This document shows positions 26,968 to 35,390 of a stretch of DNA of 64,000 nt, one piece after another. The notes beneath the pieces were generated by a model, which worked only from the letters and a program-made list of their open reading frames with translations, was not told where the DNA came from and made no database searches. Origin of the DNA: Rhodospirillales bacterium (GTDB taxonomy: Bacteria > Pseudomonadota > Alphaproteobacteria > Reyranellales > Reyranellaceae); contig CP064988.1 of NCBI GenBank assembly GCA_016699855.1, positions 1,764,501 to 1,828,500 of the forward strand, read 5' to 3'. Both the position numbers and the translations under genes were made by a program. Every line of letters begins with the position of its first letter. The stretch's first letter is position 1.

Positions 26968-27892
26968 CGCGGTGCTCCTCGAAGTAGCGGGCGTAGATCG
27001 CCTCGAGGCTGGGATCGGCCGCCGCCAGGCGCTGCAGCCGTCCGCCGCCGCCCACGACGGTCTGGGCGATGTCGGCCATCACGTCGCGCGCCGCCGTGAC
27101 CCGCCAGCCGCGGCCGTCGCGCTCGACCCGCTGCACGCCGGCGACGCCGGCCAGGCGCGCCTCCATGTCCGGACCGTCGGCCTCGACATGGGCGGCGTGG
27201 CCGGCGCCGAGCACCATCGCGCCGAGCTCGCGCACCGTGCCCATCAGCGCGATGCGCCCCTTGTTGAACAGCGCGACGCGGTCGCAGATGCTCTGCACGC
27301 GGTCGAGCAGGTGCGACGACAGCAGCACCGCGACGCCGTCGGCCTTGAGGTCGCGGATCAGGTCGAGCAGCTCGAAGGTCGATTGCGGATCGAGGCCGGA
27401 GGTCGGCTCGTCGAGGATCGCGATCTCCGCCCTCTTCGCGATGATCTCCGCGATGCCCAGCCGCTGGCGCATGCCGCGCGAGAAGGTGGCGACGCGCTTG
27501 TCGGCGACGTCCGACAGGCGCACGCGCGCCAGCGCGCCGTCGATGCGGCGCCCTGCCTCGTCGCGCGCGAAACCCGCCAGCCGCAGCATGTAGCGCATGT
27601 TCTCGCGCGCCGTGAGGTTGTCGTAGAAGCCGACGGAGTCCGGCAGGTAGCCGACGCGCTTCTTGACCGCCAGCGGGTCGCGCACCGGATCGTGCCCGGC
27701 GACGGTGACCGAGCCGGCGCTGGCCTCGGTCAGCCCGAGCAGCATCAGGATGGTCGTCGTCTTGCCGGCGCCGTTGGGCCCGAGCAGTCCGAAGATCTCG
27801 CCGGCGGCGACGTCGAAATCGACCGCGTCGACGGCGGTTGCCGCGCCGTAGCGCTTGGTCAGGCCGCGCGCCTGGATGATCGCCTCGCCCAT
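26957..27892 (-). CDS. ABC transporter ATPase subunit
   Basis: This 311-residue ATPase has Walker A LLGPNGAGKTT, Q-loop region LPDSVGFYDNL, ABC signature FSRGMRQRLGIAE, Walker B IAILDEPTSGLDPQ and switch His in LLSSHLL. The C-terminal 90 residues are an extra alpha/beta domain typical of ABC-2 drug/NosF-type ATPases. It follows the NEW3 gene by 16 bases and overlaps the permease by 11. It therefore powers the same exporter. The order NEW3-ATPase-permease recurs in my memory of alphaproteobacterial genomes, but this is not verified here. Confidence 0.95.
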   Translation of the reverse strand: MGEAIIQARGLTKRYGAATAVDAVDFDVAAGEIFGLLGPNGAGKTTTILMLLGLTEASAGSVTVAGHDPVRDPLAVKKRVGYLPDSVGFYDNLTARENMRYMLRLAGFARDEAGRRIDGALARVRLSDVADKRVATFSRGMRQRLGIAEIIAKRAEIAILDEPTSGLDPQSTFELLDLIRDLKADGVAVLLSSHLLDRVQSICDRVALFNKGRIALMGTVRELGAMVLGAGHAAHVEADGPDMEARLAGVAGVQRVERDGRGWRVTAARDVMADIAQTVVGGGGRLQRLAAADPSLEAIYARYFEEHRDAA

Positions 27893-27908
27893 GGCGGCGG
27901 CTCCGGCG

Positions 27909-29075
27909 CTAGCGGCGGCCGAAGCGCATCACGGCGCCGACCAGCACCAGCAGCGCGACGGCGATGATGCCGACGCCGACGACGCCCCACAGCGTCGAGG
28001 TCGTCACCGTGACGCGGAAATCCGCCGTCACCGTGTCGCCCTTGGCCGTCGCCCGCATCGCGTTCTGGTAGTCGCCGGCCAGCGCCTTGGCCGGCGGCGT
28101 GATGGTGGCCTGGACCTCCTTCTTCTCGCCGGGTCCCAGCCGGTCGATCGTCTTGGGCTCGACCTCGACCTTCCAGTTGGCGGGCGCCGTGCCGCCGAGC
28201 TCGATCTCCTCCGCCGCCGCCGTGCCGTCGTTGCTGACGACCATCGTGAAGGTCGAGGCCTTGCCCGCCTCGGCCTCGGCCGAGAGGCGGCCGTCCTTGC
28301 CCGTCAGTTTCAGCGTCGGCTGGCCCTGCACCAGCATCGCGACCTGGGTCTGGGCGCTGGCGCCCTCGGCCTCGACGCGGATGCGCACGGGATAGGAGCC
28401 GGCGGCGACGTCGCGCGGTGGCTTGACGCTGACCTTGAGCTCCTTGCTCTGGCCGGCCTCGACCGGGATCGACGACAGCTCGGCGCTGCCGAACGCCTCG
28501 GTGAACGTCGCGGTGAAGCCCTTCTGCGCGTCGGCGGCGAAGCGCACCACCAGGTCCTTGCCCGAATCGTTGCTGACGGTGAACTGGTAGTCGAAGCTCG
28601 ATTTCGGCGTGCCGCGCAGCTCCGGCAGTTTGGCCTTGATCGACAGCTTGGCCGGGATCTCGCCGCCGATCGAGACCACCAGCGGCAGCTCGGCCCTGGC
28701 CGAGGCGCTCTGCGCGCGCACCAGCACCGGATAGGTGCCGGCCTTGGCGTTTGCCGGCACGTCGAGGCGCAGGCTCAGCGAGACGCTCTCGTTGCTGGCG
28801 GGCATCGCCGAGGACACGGGCTGGCCGCCGCCGAGCACGTCGATCTTCCAGCCCTCCGGCACGCCGGAGACCGCCACCGCCACGACGTCGGGCGGCAGGC
28901 CGGCGTTCTGCAGTTTGAGCTTCACCGTCGTGACCTCGCCGGCCCGCGCGCCGGTGGAGGGGAAATCGGTGATCAGCCAGAGGCCCTTGGGCGGCGGATC
29001 GGCGGCCCGGACCGCGGCCGGCGCGGCGAGCGCCAGAAGGATGGCGAACAGCGTCGACAAACGCGCGATGCGCAT
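27909..29075 (-). CDS. NEW3-domain periplasmic protein of ABC exporter operon
   Basis: This 388-residue protein has a signal peptide (1-24, ending VRAAD). Three tandem immunoglobulin-like NEW3/NPCBM-associated beta domains cover about 25-350; repeated boundaries are LPPDVVAVAVSGVPEGW, KGFTATFTEAFG and APANWKVEV. A single C-terminal membrane helix (VVGVGIIAVALLVLVGAVM) and a short RFGRR tail close the protein. It is membrane-anchored with a large periplasmic body. NEW3 domains often bind glycans or act as spacers, and the operon context with an ABC-2 exporter suggests an accessory that receives or positions the substrate. Start at 29075 is the ATG immediately before the signal peptide. Confidence 0.88.
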   Translation of the reverse strand: MRIARLSTLFAILLALAAPAAVRAADPPPKGLWLITDFPSTGARAGEVTTVKLKLQNAGLPPDVVAVAVSGVPEGWKIDVLGGGQPVSSAMPASNESVSLSLRLDVPANAKAGTYPVLVRAQSASARAELPLVVSIGGEIPAKLSIKAKLPELRGTPKSSFDYQFTVSNDSGKDLVVRFAADAQKGFTATFTEAFGSAELSSIPVEAGQSKELKVSVKPPRDVAAGSYPVRIRVEAEGASAQTQVAMLVQGQPTLKLTGKDGRLSAEAEAGKASTFTMVVSNDGTAAAEEIELGGTAPANWKVEVEPKTIDRLGPGEKKEVQATITPPAKALAGDYQNAMRATAKGDTVTADFRVTVTTSTLWGVVGVGIIAVALLVLVGAVMRFGRR

Positions 29076-29197
29076 GACGTCTCCCCGGTCGTGTCTCGTT
29101 GCGGCGGAATCCCCCGCCGGTCGGCCCGTCCCGCGTCGCCGGCGGCGCGTCCAAGGGCGGCGCGCGCGGGACGCGGTCGCGGCGGGCGGCCGCGGAC

Positions 29198-29272
29198 TGG
29201 AGCGGGCGACGGGATTTGAACCCGCGACCCTCGGCATGGGAGGCCGATGCTCTACCGCTGAGCTACGCCCGC
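29198..29272 (-). tRNA. tRNA-Gly (anticodon CCC)
   Basis: The minus-strand cloverleaf is complete. The acceptor stem is GCGGGCG/CGCCCGC and the D-arm is GCTC/GAGC. The anticodon stem TCGGC/GCCGA has loop CTCCCAT (anticodon CCC). The T-arm is GCGGG/CCCGT with TTCAAAT. The discriminator is T, and CCA is encoded at 29200-29198. Confidence 0.97.
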
Positions 29273-29283
29273 GCTCCGCCGCC

Positions 29284-29313
29284 ACTATAGGCGGGCCGCG
29301 CCGGCGCCTTCAA
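29284..29313 (-). promoter_or_regulatory. Promoter of tRNA-Gly
   Basis: On the minus strand TTGAAG (29313-29308) and TATAGT (29289-29284) are 18 bases apart, and the predicted start is within a few bases of the mature 5' end at 29272. This is the best sigma70 match in the window. Confidence 0.6.
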
Positions 29314-29396
29314 GCGCGCCGCGGACGCTCGCCGGCCGCCGGACGATCTGCTACAAGCCGCGTCGTTTCGGAACGACGACGCGAAAGGAAAGATCC

Positions 29397-30158
29397 ATGG
29401 ATGTCAAAGGTCAGGCCGCCATCGTCACCGGCGGCGCCTCGGGTCTCGGCGGCGCGACGGCCAGCGCGCTGGCGGCGGCCGGCGCCAAGGTCGCCGTGTT
29501 CGACGTCCAGGAGGAGGCCGGAAGGAAGAAGGCGGCCGAGCTCGGCGGCATCTTCGTGAAATGCAACGTCGCCGACGCCGCCGAGGCCGAGGCCGCCGTG
29601 AAGACGGTGGTCGAGAAGCTGGGCGCCCCGCGCGTTGCCGTGAACTGCGCCGGCATCGGCCGCGCCGCGCGCACGATCTCCAAGACGGGGCCGCACGACC
29701 TCGCGATGTTCTCGCAGGTGATCGCGGTCAACCTGATCGGCACGTTCAACATCATCCGCCTGGCGGCGTGGGCGATGTCGCAGGCCGAGCCGATGGTCGA
29801 CGGCGAGCGCGGCGTGATCGTCAACACCGCCTCGGTCGCGGCCTACGACGGCCAGATCGGCCAGGCGGCGTACTCGGCGTCGAAGGGCGGCGTCGTCGGC
29901 ATGACCCTGCCGATCGCGCGCGACCTGTCGTCGGTCGGCGTGCGCGTCTGCACCATCGCGCCGGGCCTGTTCCTGACGCCGATGATGATGGGCCTGCCGC
30001 CGGAGGCGCAGAAGAGCCTCGGCGCCTCGGTGCCGTTCCCGCAGCGCCTCGGCGATCCCGCCGAGTACGCCTCGCTGGCGATGCACATCGTGGCGAACCG
30101 CATGCTCAACGGCGAGGTCATCCGCCTCGACGGCGCGATCCGCCTGGCGCCGAAGTAG
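29397..30158 (+). CDS. Short-chain dehydrogenase, type II 3-hydroxyacyl-CoA dehydrogenase-like
   Basis: This 253-residue SDR has cofactor motif TGGASGLGG (residues 11-19), acidic residue DVQ for NAD selection, NCAGIG, and catalytic Ser-Tyr-Lys in NTASVAAYDG and YSASKGG. The pattern ARTISKTGPHDLAMF and the end MLNGEVIRLDGAIRLAPK match the mitochondrial HSD10 / bacterial type II 3-hydroxyacyl-CoA dehydrogenase group, which oxidise 3-hydroxyacyl-CoA in fatty and branched-chain acid breakdown. AAAGGAAAG precedes the ATG. A seven-base-pair hairpin (CGTCGTT/AACGACG, 29361-29378) lies just before that site. Confidence 0.9.
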   Translation: MDVKGQAAIVTGGASGLGGATASALAAAGAKVAVFDVQEEAGRKKAAELGGIFVKCNVADAAEAEAAVKTVVEKLGAPRVAVNCAGIGRAARTISKTGPHDLAMFSQVIAVNLIGTFNIIRLAAWAMSQAEPMVDGERGVIVNTASVAAYDGQIGQAAYSASKGGVVGMTLPIARDLSSVGVRVCTIAPGLFLTPMMMGLPPEAQKSLGASVPFPQRLGDPAEYASLAMHIVANRMLNGEVIRLDGAIRLAPK

Positions 30159-30179
30159 CCTCCGCGATCGACGACGGCG

Positions 30180-30207
30180 CGGCGCCGGCCTTCCCCCGGC
30201 GCCGTTT
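30180..30207 (+). terminator. Possible intrinsic terminator after the short-chain dehydrogenase gene
   Basis: The nine-base stem CGGCGCCGG/CCGGCGCCG has a seven-base loop and is followed only by GTTTCC, so the U-tract is weak. Confidence 0.35.
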
Positions 30208-30267
30208 CCGCGTCCGCGACCGGGCGCGATCGCCGCGGCGCGCGCACGTCGCCGCCGTCGCCCCTAC

Positions 30268-30335
30268 CGTCATCCCGAGCGCGGCGAGGGATCCAGGGTC
30301 GGCGCCAAGATCACTCGCTACGCGCGGGATGACGG
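30268..30335. repeat. Family B palindrome
   Basis: CGTCATCCCGAGCGCGGCGA pairs, with mismatches, with TCGCTACGCGCGGGATGACG. It sits between convergent genes. Confidence 0.85.
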
Positions 30336-30352
30336 TGTCGGACGACGTGCCG

Positions 30353-30646
30353 CTAGCCGCGCGCGACGGTGTCCATGAAGGCCGCGAGCGCGACGTCGAG
30401 CTCGGTCACGCCGCCGGAATCATGCGTCGAGAGCGTGACGTCGACACGGTTGTAGACGTTCGACCATTCCGGATGGTGGTCGAGCTTCTCCGCCATCAGC
30501 GCCGCGCGCGCCATGAACGCGAACGCGGCGTTGAAGTCCGCGAACTTGAAGCTCTTCGCGATGGCGTCGCGGCCGTCGACCTCGCGCCATCCGTCGAGAC
30601 GGGCGAGCGCGTCCGTCCGCGCCGCGCCGGCGAGTTTCACGCGCAT
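30353..30646 (-). CDS. Pterin-4a-carbinolamine dehydratase
   Basis: This 97-residue enzyme dehydrates 4a-hydroxytetrahydrobiopterin, the cofactor by-product of aromatic amino acid hydroxylases. The family core is EKLDHHPEWSNVYNRVDV with the two active His residues, followed by THDSGGVTELD. The ATG at 30646 has GTGAGGTGG placed correctly upstream; an ATG seven codons earlier (30667) lacks such a site. No phenylalanine hydroxylase is adjacent. Bacterial orphans may instead act as general pterin recyclers or transcription cofactors. Confidence 0.92.
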   Translation of the reverse strand: MRVKLAGAARTDALARLDGWREVDGRDAIAKSFKFADFNAAFAFMARAALMAEKLDHHPEWSNVYNRVDVTLSTHDSGGVTELDVALAAFMDTVARG

Positions 30647-30748
30647 GTGATCCACCTCACTTGACATCGTCGGCCGCGATCGTAGACGCGGAACGCGCGC
30701 GTCCCAAGCCCGCTTGTGCCGGCCGCGGCGCGGCGTTAGGTCTTCGCC

Positions 30749-31189
30749 GTGGCCTCCTACAACGACAAGACGCCGCCGCGCGTCTTCACCTCGGCGCCGA
30801 CCCTCGAGGAGATCGAGGAGATGGCGGCGGAGGCGCTCGCCTCCGTGCCGGCGGATTTCCGCCGCAGCGTCGGCAACGTCCGAATCCACGTCGAGGAATT
30901 CCCGACCGAGGAGATCGAGCGCGAGATGGAGCTGGAGAGCCCGCTCGACCTGCTCGGCCTCTACCAGGGCGTGTCGATGGCCGAGAAGAGCGTCGACCAC
31001 GTCGCCAACGACATCGACCGCATCCTGCTCTACCGCCGCCCGATCCTCGACTACTGGTGCGAGACCGGCGAGGACCTCGCCCACATCGTGCGCCACGTGC
31101 TGATCCACGAGATCGGCCACCATTTCGGCCTCAGCGACGACGACATGGAGGTCATCGAGGAGCAGGCCGAGGCCGCCAGCGACGGCTAG
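30749..31189 (+). CDS. Zincin-like metallopeptidase family protein
   Basis: This 146-residue protein has zinc motif HEIGHHFGLSDDD at 120-132 (two His, catalytic Glu121 and a downstream Asp), typical of the minimal zincin family often annotated as metallopeptidase PF06262. The central LLGLYQGV and RILLYRRPI strands also fit. The start is GTG at 30749; the next Met is far inside the conserved part. The stop overlaps the 3' end of the converging mug gene by four bases. Substrate unknown; these small zincins occur in most alphaproteobacteria. Confidence 0.88.
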   Translation: MASYNDKTPPRVFTSAPTLEEIEEMAAEALASVPADFRRSVGNVRIHVEEFPTEEIEREMELESPLDLLGLYQGVSMAEKSVDHVANDIDRILLYRRPILDYWCETGEDLAHIVRHVLIHEIGHHFGLSDDDMEVIEEQAEAASDG

Positions 31190-31773
31190 GCGGCGCGCGC
31201 CGCCCGGCGCGCGGCCACGAACGCCGCCGCCTCGCGCCACGGATCCAGCGTCCAGAACGAGCGCGCGCGGCCCGATGGCGAGGACAGCGCGAAGTAGGCG
31301 ATGCCGCGCGCGGCCGGCGGCAGCGCCGCGGCCATCTCCGCCGGCTGGCGCCCGTAGCCGACAGCGCGCGCGCCGAGGAACGCGGCGGCGGCGTTCTTGC
31401 TGGTGAACGCCACCGCCGCCGGCCGGAAGCGCGCCAGCTTGCGCAGCAACGCGGCGCGGTCGAACGCGTCGGGCGACAGCTCGTGGTCGCTGCCGTACTC
31501 GGTCTTCGCCAGATCGGTGAGGCCGAGCCCGTGCGCCAGCACGTCGCGGAACGCCGCGGCGGCGAGCGGCGCGGGCAGCAGGCCGACGGCGTGCAGCGTC
31601 GGCCAGAACGCGTTGCCGCGGTTGGCGTAGTAGGCGCCGGCGCGGAACGACGCCGGGCTCGGCGCGGTGCCGCAGAACACCAGATCGAGGCCGGGCGCCA
31701 GCACGTCCGGCAGGATGTGCGCGGTGTCGGCCTTCGCCGGAGGCCGCCTACTCGGCCTTGATCCCCGCCGCAC
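31186..31773 (-). CDS. mug: Mismatch-specific (G:T/U) DNA glycosylase
   Basis: This 195-residue protein of the uracil-DNA glycosylase superfamily removes uracil or thymine mispaired with guanine. Motif A is FCGTAPSPASFRAGAYYANRGNAFW (split in function: nucleotide pocket then NAFW). Motif B is ALSSPSGRAR. Both have the residues expected for Mug rather than Ung. The start at 31773 lies 26 bases inside the 3' end of the Bug receptor gene, so the genes overlap in different frames; a slightly later start is possible because the first 14 residues are not conserved-looking. Confidence 0.85.
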   Translation of the reverse strand: MRRGSRPSRRPPAKADTAHILPDVLAPGLDLVFCGTAPSPASFRAGAYYANRGNAFWPTLHAVGLLPAPLAAAAFRDVLAHGLGLTDLAKTEYGSDHELSPDAFDRAALLRKLARFRPAAVAFTSKNAAAAFLGARAVGYGRQPAEMAAALPPAARGIAYFALSSPSGRARSFWTLDPWREAAAFVAARRAARAA

Positions 31774-32725
31774 GGATCACCTCGCCCCATTTCGCGTGCT
31801 CGGCGCGGACGTAGGGCACCAGCTCGTCGCCCTTCATCGGCCATGGCTCGACGCCCATCTGCGCGAACTTCGCCTTCAGATCGGCGTCCTCGAGCGACGC
31901 GTTGGTCGCCGTCCGCAGCCGCTCGACCGCGTCGGCCGGCGTGCCGGCCGGCGTGAACAGCATCGCCCAAGCGTTGAGCACGACGTCGGGATAGCCGGAC
32001 TCGGCGAAGGTCGGCACGTCCGGCAGCGTCGGCGAGCGCTTCGCGCCGGTGACCGCGACCGCCTTCAGCTTGCCGGACTGCGCCAGCGCGCGGAGGCTGT
32101 CGAAATTGGACACCACCAGCGGGATGTGCCCGGCGATGGCGTCGGCCGCCGCCGGCGCCGCCCCCTTGTACGCCGCCAGCGCGATGTCGATGCCGGCGCG
32201 CAGCTTGAACAGCGCCATCGACAGGCTGGGCGAGGTGCTCGCGCCCGACGATCCGTAGTTGATCTTGCCGGGCTCCGCCTTCGCCGCCGCCACCAGCTTC
32301 GGGATCGTGTCGTGCGGGAAGGACGGGTTGGCGCAGAGCAGGTTCGGCTGCGCCCCGACCATCGCCACGGCGGTGAAATCCGTGAACGGATCGTACGGCA
32401 CCTTCAGCGTGTGCGGGTTGATGGCGTGCGAGGAGATGTTGCCGAGCAGCACGGTGTATCCGTCCGGCGCCGAGCGCGCGACGATCTCGGCCGCCAGCGC
32501 GCCGCTGGCGCCCGGCCGGTTGTCGGCGACGACCGACTGTCCCAGACGCTCCGACAGCTTGGCCGCGACCAGCCGGCCGACATTGTCCTGCGCGCCGCCC
32601 GGCGGGAACGGAATGACCAGCCGCAGCGGCCGCGACGGCCAGGCCTGGGCGCGGACGCCCCCGGCCGCCAGCAGCGGCGCCGCCAGCGCGGCGCCCGCGA
32701 TCACTCCACGACGACGGATTCCCAT
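31748..32725 (-). CDS. Bug-family tripartite tricarboxylate receptor protein
   Basis: This 325-residue periplasmic binding protein has an Arg-rich Tat-like or Sec signal (RRRGVIAGAALAAPLLAAGG, cleavage after VRAQA). Bug hallmarks follow: PLRLVIPFPPGG, DNRPGASG, APDGYTVLLGN and PTFAESGYP. Bug receptors capture carboxylates for TctAB-type carriers or for sensing. No tctA/tctB gene is in the window, which is common since Bug genes are amplified in many genomes. The ATG at 32725 with GGAGGGG upstream is chosen over a start 17 codons earlier. Confidence 0.92.
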   Translation of the reverse strand: MGIRRRGVIAGAALAAPLLAAGGVRAQAWPSRPLRLVIPFPPGGAQDNVGRLVAAKLSERLGQSVVADNRPGASGALAAEIVARSAPDGYTVLLGNISSHAINPHTLKVPYDPFTDFTAVAMVGAQPNLLCANPSFPHDTIPKLVAAAKAEPGKINYGSSGASTSPSLSMALFKLRAGIDIALAAYKGAAPAAADAIAGHIPLVVSNFDSLRALAQSGKLKAVAVTGAKRSPTLPDVPTFAESGYPDVVLNAWAMLFTPAGTPADAVERLRTATNASLEDADLKAKFAQMGVEPWPMKGDELVPYVRAEHAKWGEVIRAAGIKAE

Positions 32726-32772
32726 GGTCACCCCTCCATTGACGTCGCGGCCGTCGGCCGGCCGCGCGCGGC

Positions 32773-34575
32773 TCAAGCCGACACCAGAGCGGACGCCGCT
32801 TCAAGCGAAACCGGCGCGTCGGCGAGCAGCAGGTCGATCGCCCGCTCCTCCCAGTCGTCGGCGCCCAGCGCGAACGGATCGCCGGGCGTCAGGCGTTGCT
32901 CCAGCACCATGCGCGCCAGCAGCAGACGGCGCGCGTCGCCGCCGGCCGCGCCCAGCGCGGCGCCCTCGACCGCCAGCAGCGCCGCGGTGGCGGCGTGGTA
33001 CAGCGCGCCCGAGGCCTGCCGGCAGCGCCGCTCATGCCGCGGGTCGGCGGCGACGCGGCCTGCGAAATCGACGGCGCGGCCCAGCGCGGCGCCGAGCAGG
33101 CCGCGGAACTGCCCCGGCAGGCCGGCCGCGCCGCCCATCATCTCCGCGAGCGCGTCGCGCATCGCCAGATGGCCGTTGGATTTCGCGACGGCGCGGGTGA
33201 TGACGTCGAGCGCGTTGATGTTGCTGGTGCCCTCCCACAGCGTGCCGATCTGCGCGTCGCGCACGAGGCGGGCGTTGACCCATTCCTCGACGTAGCCGGC
33301 GCCGCCGCGCACCTCCAGCGCGTGGGTGGCGACGCCGATGTTGTCGCGGCAGGCGCGGAACTTGAAGACGGGCGTGAGGATGCGCAGCAGGTCGGCGGCG
33401 CCCTGCCCCCCGGAATTGGCGCGGTCCATCGTCGCCGCCGACCACAGCGACATCGACAGCGCCTGCTCGGTCGGCACCATGATCTTCATGAGCTGCCGGC
33501 GCATCAGCGGGAAGGCGTCGATCGTCGTCCCGAAGGCGCGGCGGTGGCGCGCCACGGTCATCGCCTCGTTGAGGCAGCGGCGCATCATCGCGGCGGCCCG
33601 CACGCCGTGCGACAGGCGCGAGAGGTTCACCTGGTTCATCATCTGCTTGAAGCCGTTGGCCAGGTCGCCGACGAGGTACGCCGTGGCGCCCTCGAGCCGG
33701 ACCTCGCCGGACGCCATCGAGCGCGTGCCGAGCTTGTCCTTCAGCCGCACCACGCGGTAGGCGTTGCGCGAGCCGTCCTCGAGCCGCCGCGGCAGCGCGA
33801 ACAATCCCAGCCCCTTGGTGCCGGCGGCGGCGCCGCGCGGCCGCGCCAGCATCACGGTCACATCGGCGTCGGCGTGGCTGCAGAACCATTTGTCGCCGAA
33901 GATGCGCCAGCGCTCGACGCCGTCGGCGCCGGTTCCGATCCGCTCGGCCTCGGTCTCGATGGCGCCCACGTCCGAGCCGCCGGCCTTCTCGGTCATGAAC
34001 TGCGCGCCCTTCAGCACCGTCTCCATGTCGGTCGACAGCAGCCGGTCCATCAGCATGCGCTTGAGCGGATCGGACGCGTACTTCTTGAGCGTCAGGTTCG
34101 AGGTGTCCGACATGCTGATCGGGCACATCAGCCCGAACTCGGCCTGAACGAACAGGTAGGTGAAGGCGTACTTCACGGTGGCCGGCGCCGGCTCGGGCAT
34201 GCCGAGCACGCCGGCGCGGTGGCTCATGGCGTGCATGCCGAACTCGCCGAACGCGATCCGCTCCATCTCGCGGTAGGCGGGGTGGTACTCGATCCACTCC
34301 TCGTCGCGGCCGAAGCGGTCGCGCGGATGCAGCACCGGCCCGCGCTTGTCGGCGATGTCCGCCAGCTCGTCGAGCCGGCCGCCGGCCAGCGCGCCCATGC
34401 GGTCGAAATGCGGCTCCATCCGCGTCCGCCACTCCCGCGGCATGTACAGGCCGAGCAGGTCGCGGAAGCCGCGGTCGGCGCGGAAGAAGTTCATGCCGCG
34501 GCAATCCGGGGCGATGTGGTGCGCGCCGAAGGGGCGCGGCGGCTCGGTCGCCAGGCGGCTCGAATCGTCGGGCAT
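32773..34575 (-). CDS. AidB-like acyl-CoA dehydrogenase
   Basis: This 600-residue flavoenzyme has the acyl-CoA dehydrogenase fold with FAD/substrate motifs QFMTEKAGGSDVGA and GDKWFCSHADADVTV. Also present are RLKDKLGTRSMASGEV, and RGGAGYVEEWVNARLVRDA with IGTLWEGTSNI. These resemble AidB more than short-chain dehydrogenases, and an extra N-terminal segment of about 80 residues is present. AidB proteins bind DNA and flavin and respond to alkylation damage; catalysis on CoA esters is uncertain. The ATG at 34575 has GGGGAGGAG upstream. It lies 47 bases ahead of the Bug receptor gene, so a shared transcript is possible. Confidence 0.85.
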   Translation of the reverse strand: MPDDSSRLATEPPRPFGAHHIAPDCRGMNFFRADRGFRDLLGLYMPREWRTRMEPHFDRMGALAGGRLDELADIADKRGPVLHPRDRFGRDEEWIEYHPAYREMERIAFGEFGMHAMSHRAGVLGMPEPAPATVKYAFTYLFVQAEFGLMCPISMSDTSNLTLKKYASDPLKRMLMDRLLSTDMETVLKGAQFMTEKAGGSDVGAIETEAERIGTGADGVERWRIFGDKWFCSHADADVTVMLARPRGAAAGTKGLGLFALPRRLEDGSRNAYRVVRLKDKLGTRSMASGEVRLEGATAYLVGDLANGFKQMMNQVNLSRLSHGVRAAAMMRRCLNEAMTVARHRRAFGTTIDAFPLMRRQLMKIMVPTEQALSMSLWSAATMDRANSGGQGAADLLRILTPVFKFRACRDNIGVATHALEVRGGAGYVEEWVNARLVRDAQIGTLWEGTSNINALDVITRAVAKSNGHLAMRDALAEMMGGAAGLPGQFRGLLGAALGRAVDFAGRVAADPRHERRCRQASGALYHAATAALLAVEGAALGAAGGDARRLLLARMVLEQRLTPGDPFALGADDWEERAIDLLLADAPVSLEAASALVSA

Positions 34576-34603
34576 GTCGTCTCTCCTCCCCGCGCGCGGC
34601 GTC

Positions 34604-35338
34604 CTAGGACCAGCCGCGCGACAATATCCTCTCGACATAGGCGGGCACGACCTCCGTCGCCGGACCGTACAGCCGCTCCTTGAAGAACGTGTGCCCGTCC
34701 GACGGCTCGAGGTTCAGCTCGACCGTGTGGGCGCGCGGCGCGCGCCGGCGGACGTGCTGCACGAAGCCGGCGGCCGGGTATACCGCGCCCGAGGTGCCGA
34801 TCGACATGAACAGCGCGCAGCGCTCCAGCGCGGCGTGGATCTCGTCCATGTGGAGCGGCATCTCGCCGAACCACACCACGTGCGGCCGCGTCGCGCCCGT
34901 GGCACCGCACCGGCCGCACACCGTGTCGACCGACAGCTCGATGTCGAGGTCGCTGACCGCCCCGCACGCCATGCAGCGCACCTGCCCGGCGCGGCCGTGC
35001 ATGTGCATCACGGAACTCGATCCCGCCGCCTCGTGCAGCAGGTCGATGTTCTGGGTGACGACCACCACCTCGCCCGGCCACTCGCGCTCCAGCCGCGCCA
35101 GGGCGGCGTGCGCGGCGTTGGGCCGGATGTTCCCGCCGGCGAACAGGGCGCGGCCGGCATTGTGGAACGCCAGCACCTTGGCGGGATCGCGGTGCCACGC
35201 CTCGATGGTCGCGACCTCCTCGAGATCGACCCTGGTCCAGATCCCGTCCTTGTCGCGGAACGTGTCGATCCCCGACTCCTTGGAGATGCCCGCGCCCGTC
35301 AGCGCGACGATGGTCGGATGGCCGATGTCCTGGTGCAT
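34604..35338 (-). CDS. cobB: NAD-dependent protein deacylase (sirtuin)
   Basis: This 244-residue class III sirtuin has GAGISKESGID (15-25), TQNIDLLHEAAG (95-106) and catalytic His112/His114 in MHMHGRAGQ. The zinc Cys pairs are CMAC (122-125) and CGRC (141-144), and the final GTSGAVYPAAGF loop follows. It removes acetyl, succinyl or related groups from lysines using NAD. The pair of residues after the NAD loop that separates class U/M members is not resolved. It is 28 bases upstream of the AidB-like gene and points the same way. Confidence 0.94.
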   Translation of the reverse strand: MHQDIGHPTIVALTGAGISKESGIDTFRDKDGIWTRVDLEEVATIEAWHRDPAKVLAFHNAGRALFAGGNIRPNAAHAALARLEREWPGEVVVVTQNIDLLHEAAGSSSVMHMHGRAGQVRCMACGAVSDLDIELSVDTVCGRCGATGATRPHVVWFGEMPLHMDEIHAALERCALFMSIGTSGAVYPAAGFVQHVRRRAPRAHTVELNLEPSDGHTFFKERLYGPATEVVPAYVERILSRGWS

Positions 35339-35390
35339 GCGCTGATCCGCGTTCCCGTCCCGGCGCGATGATAGCGCGCCGGGACGCGCG

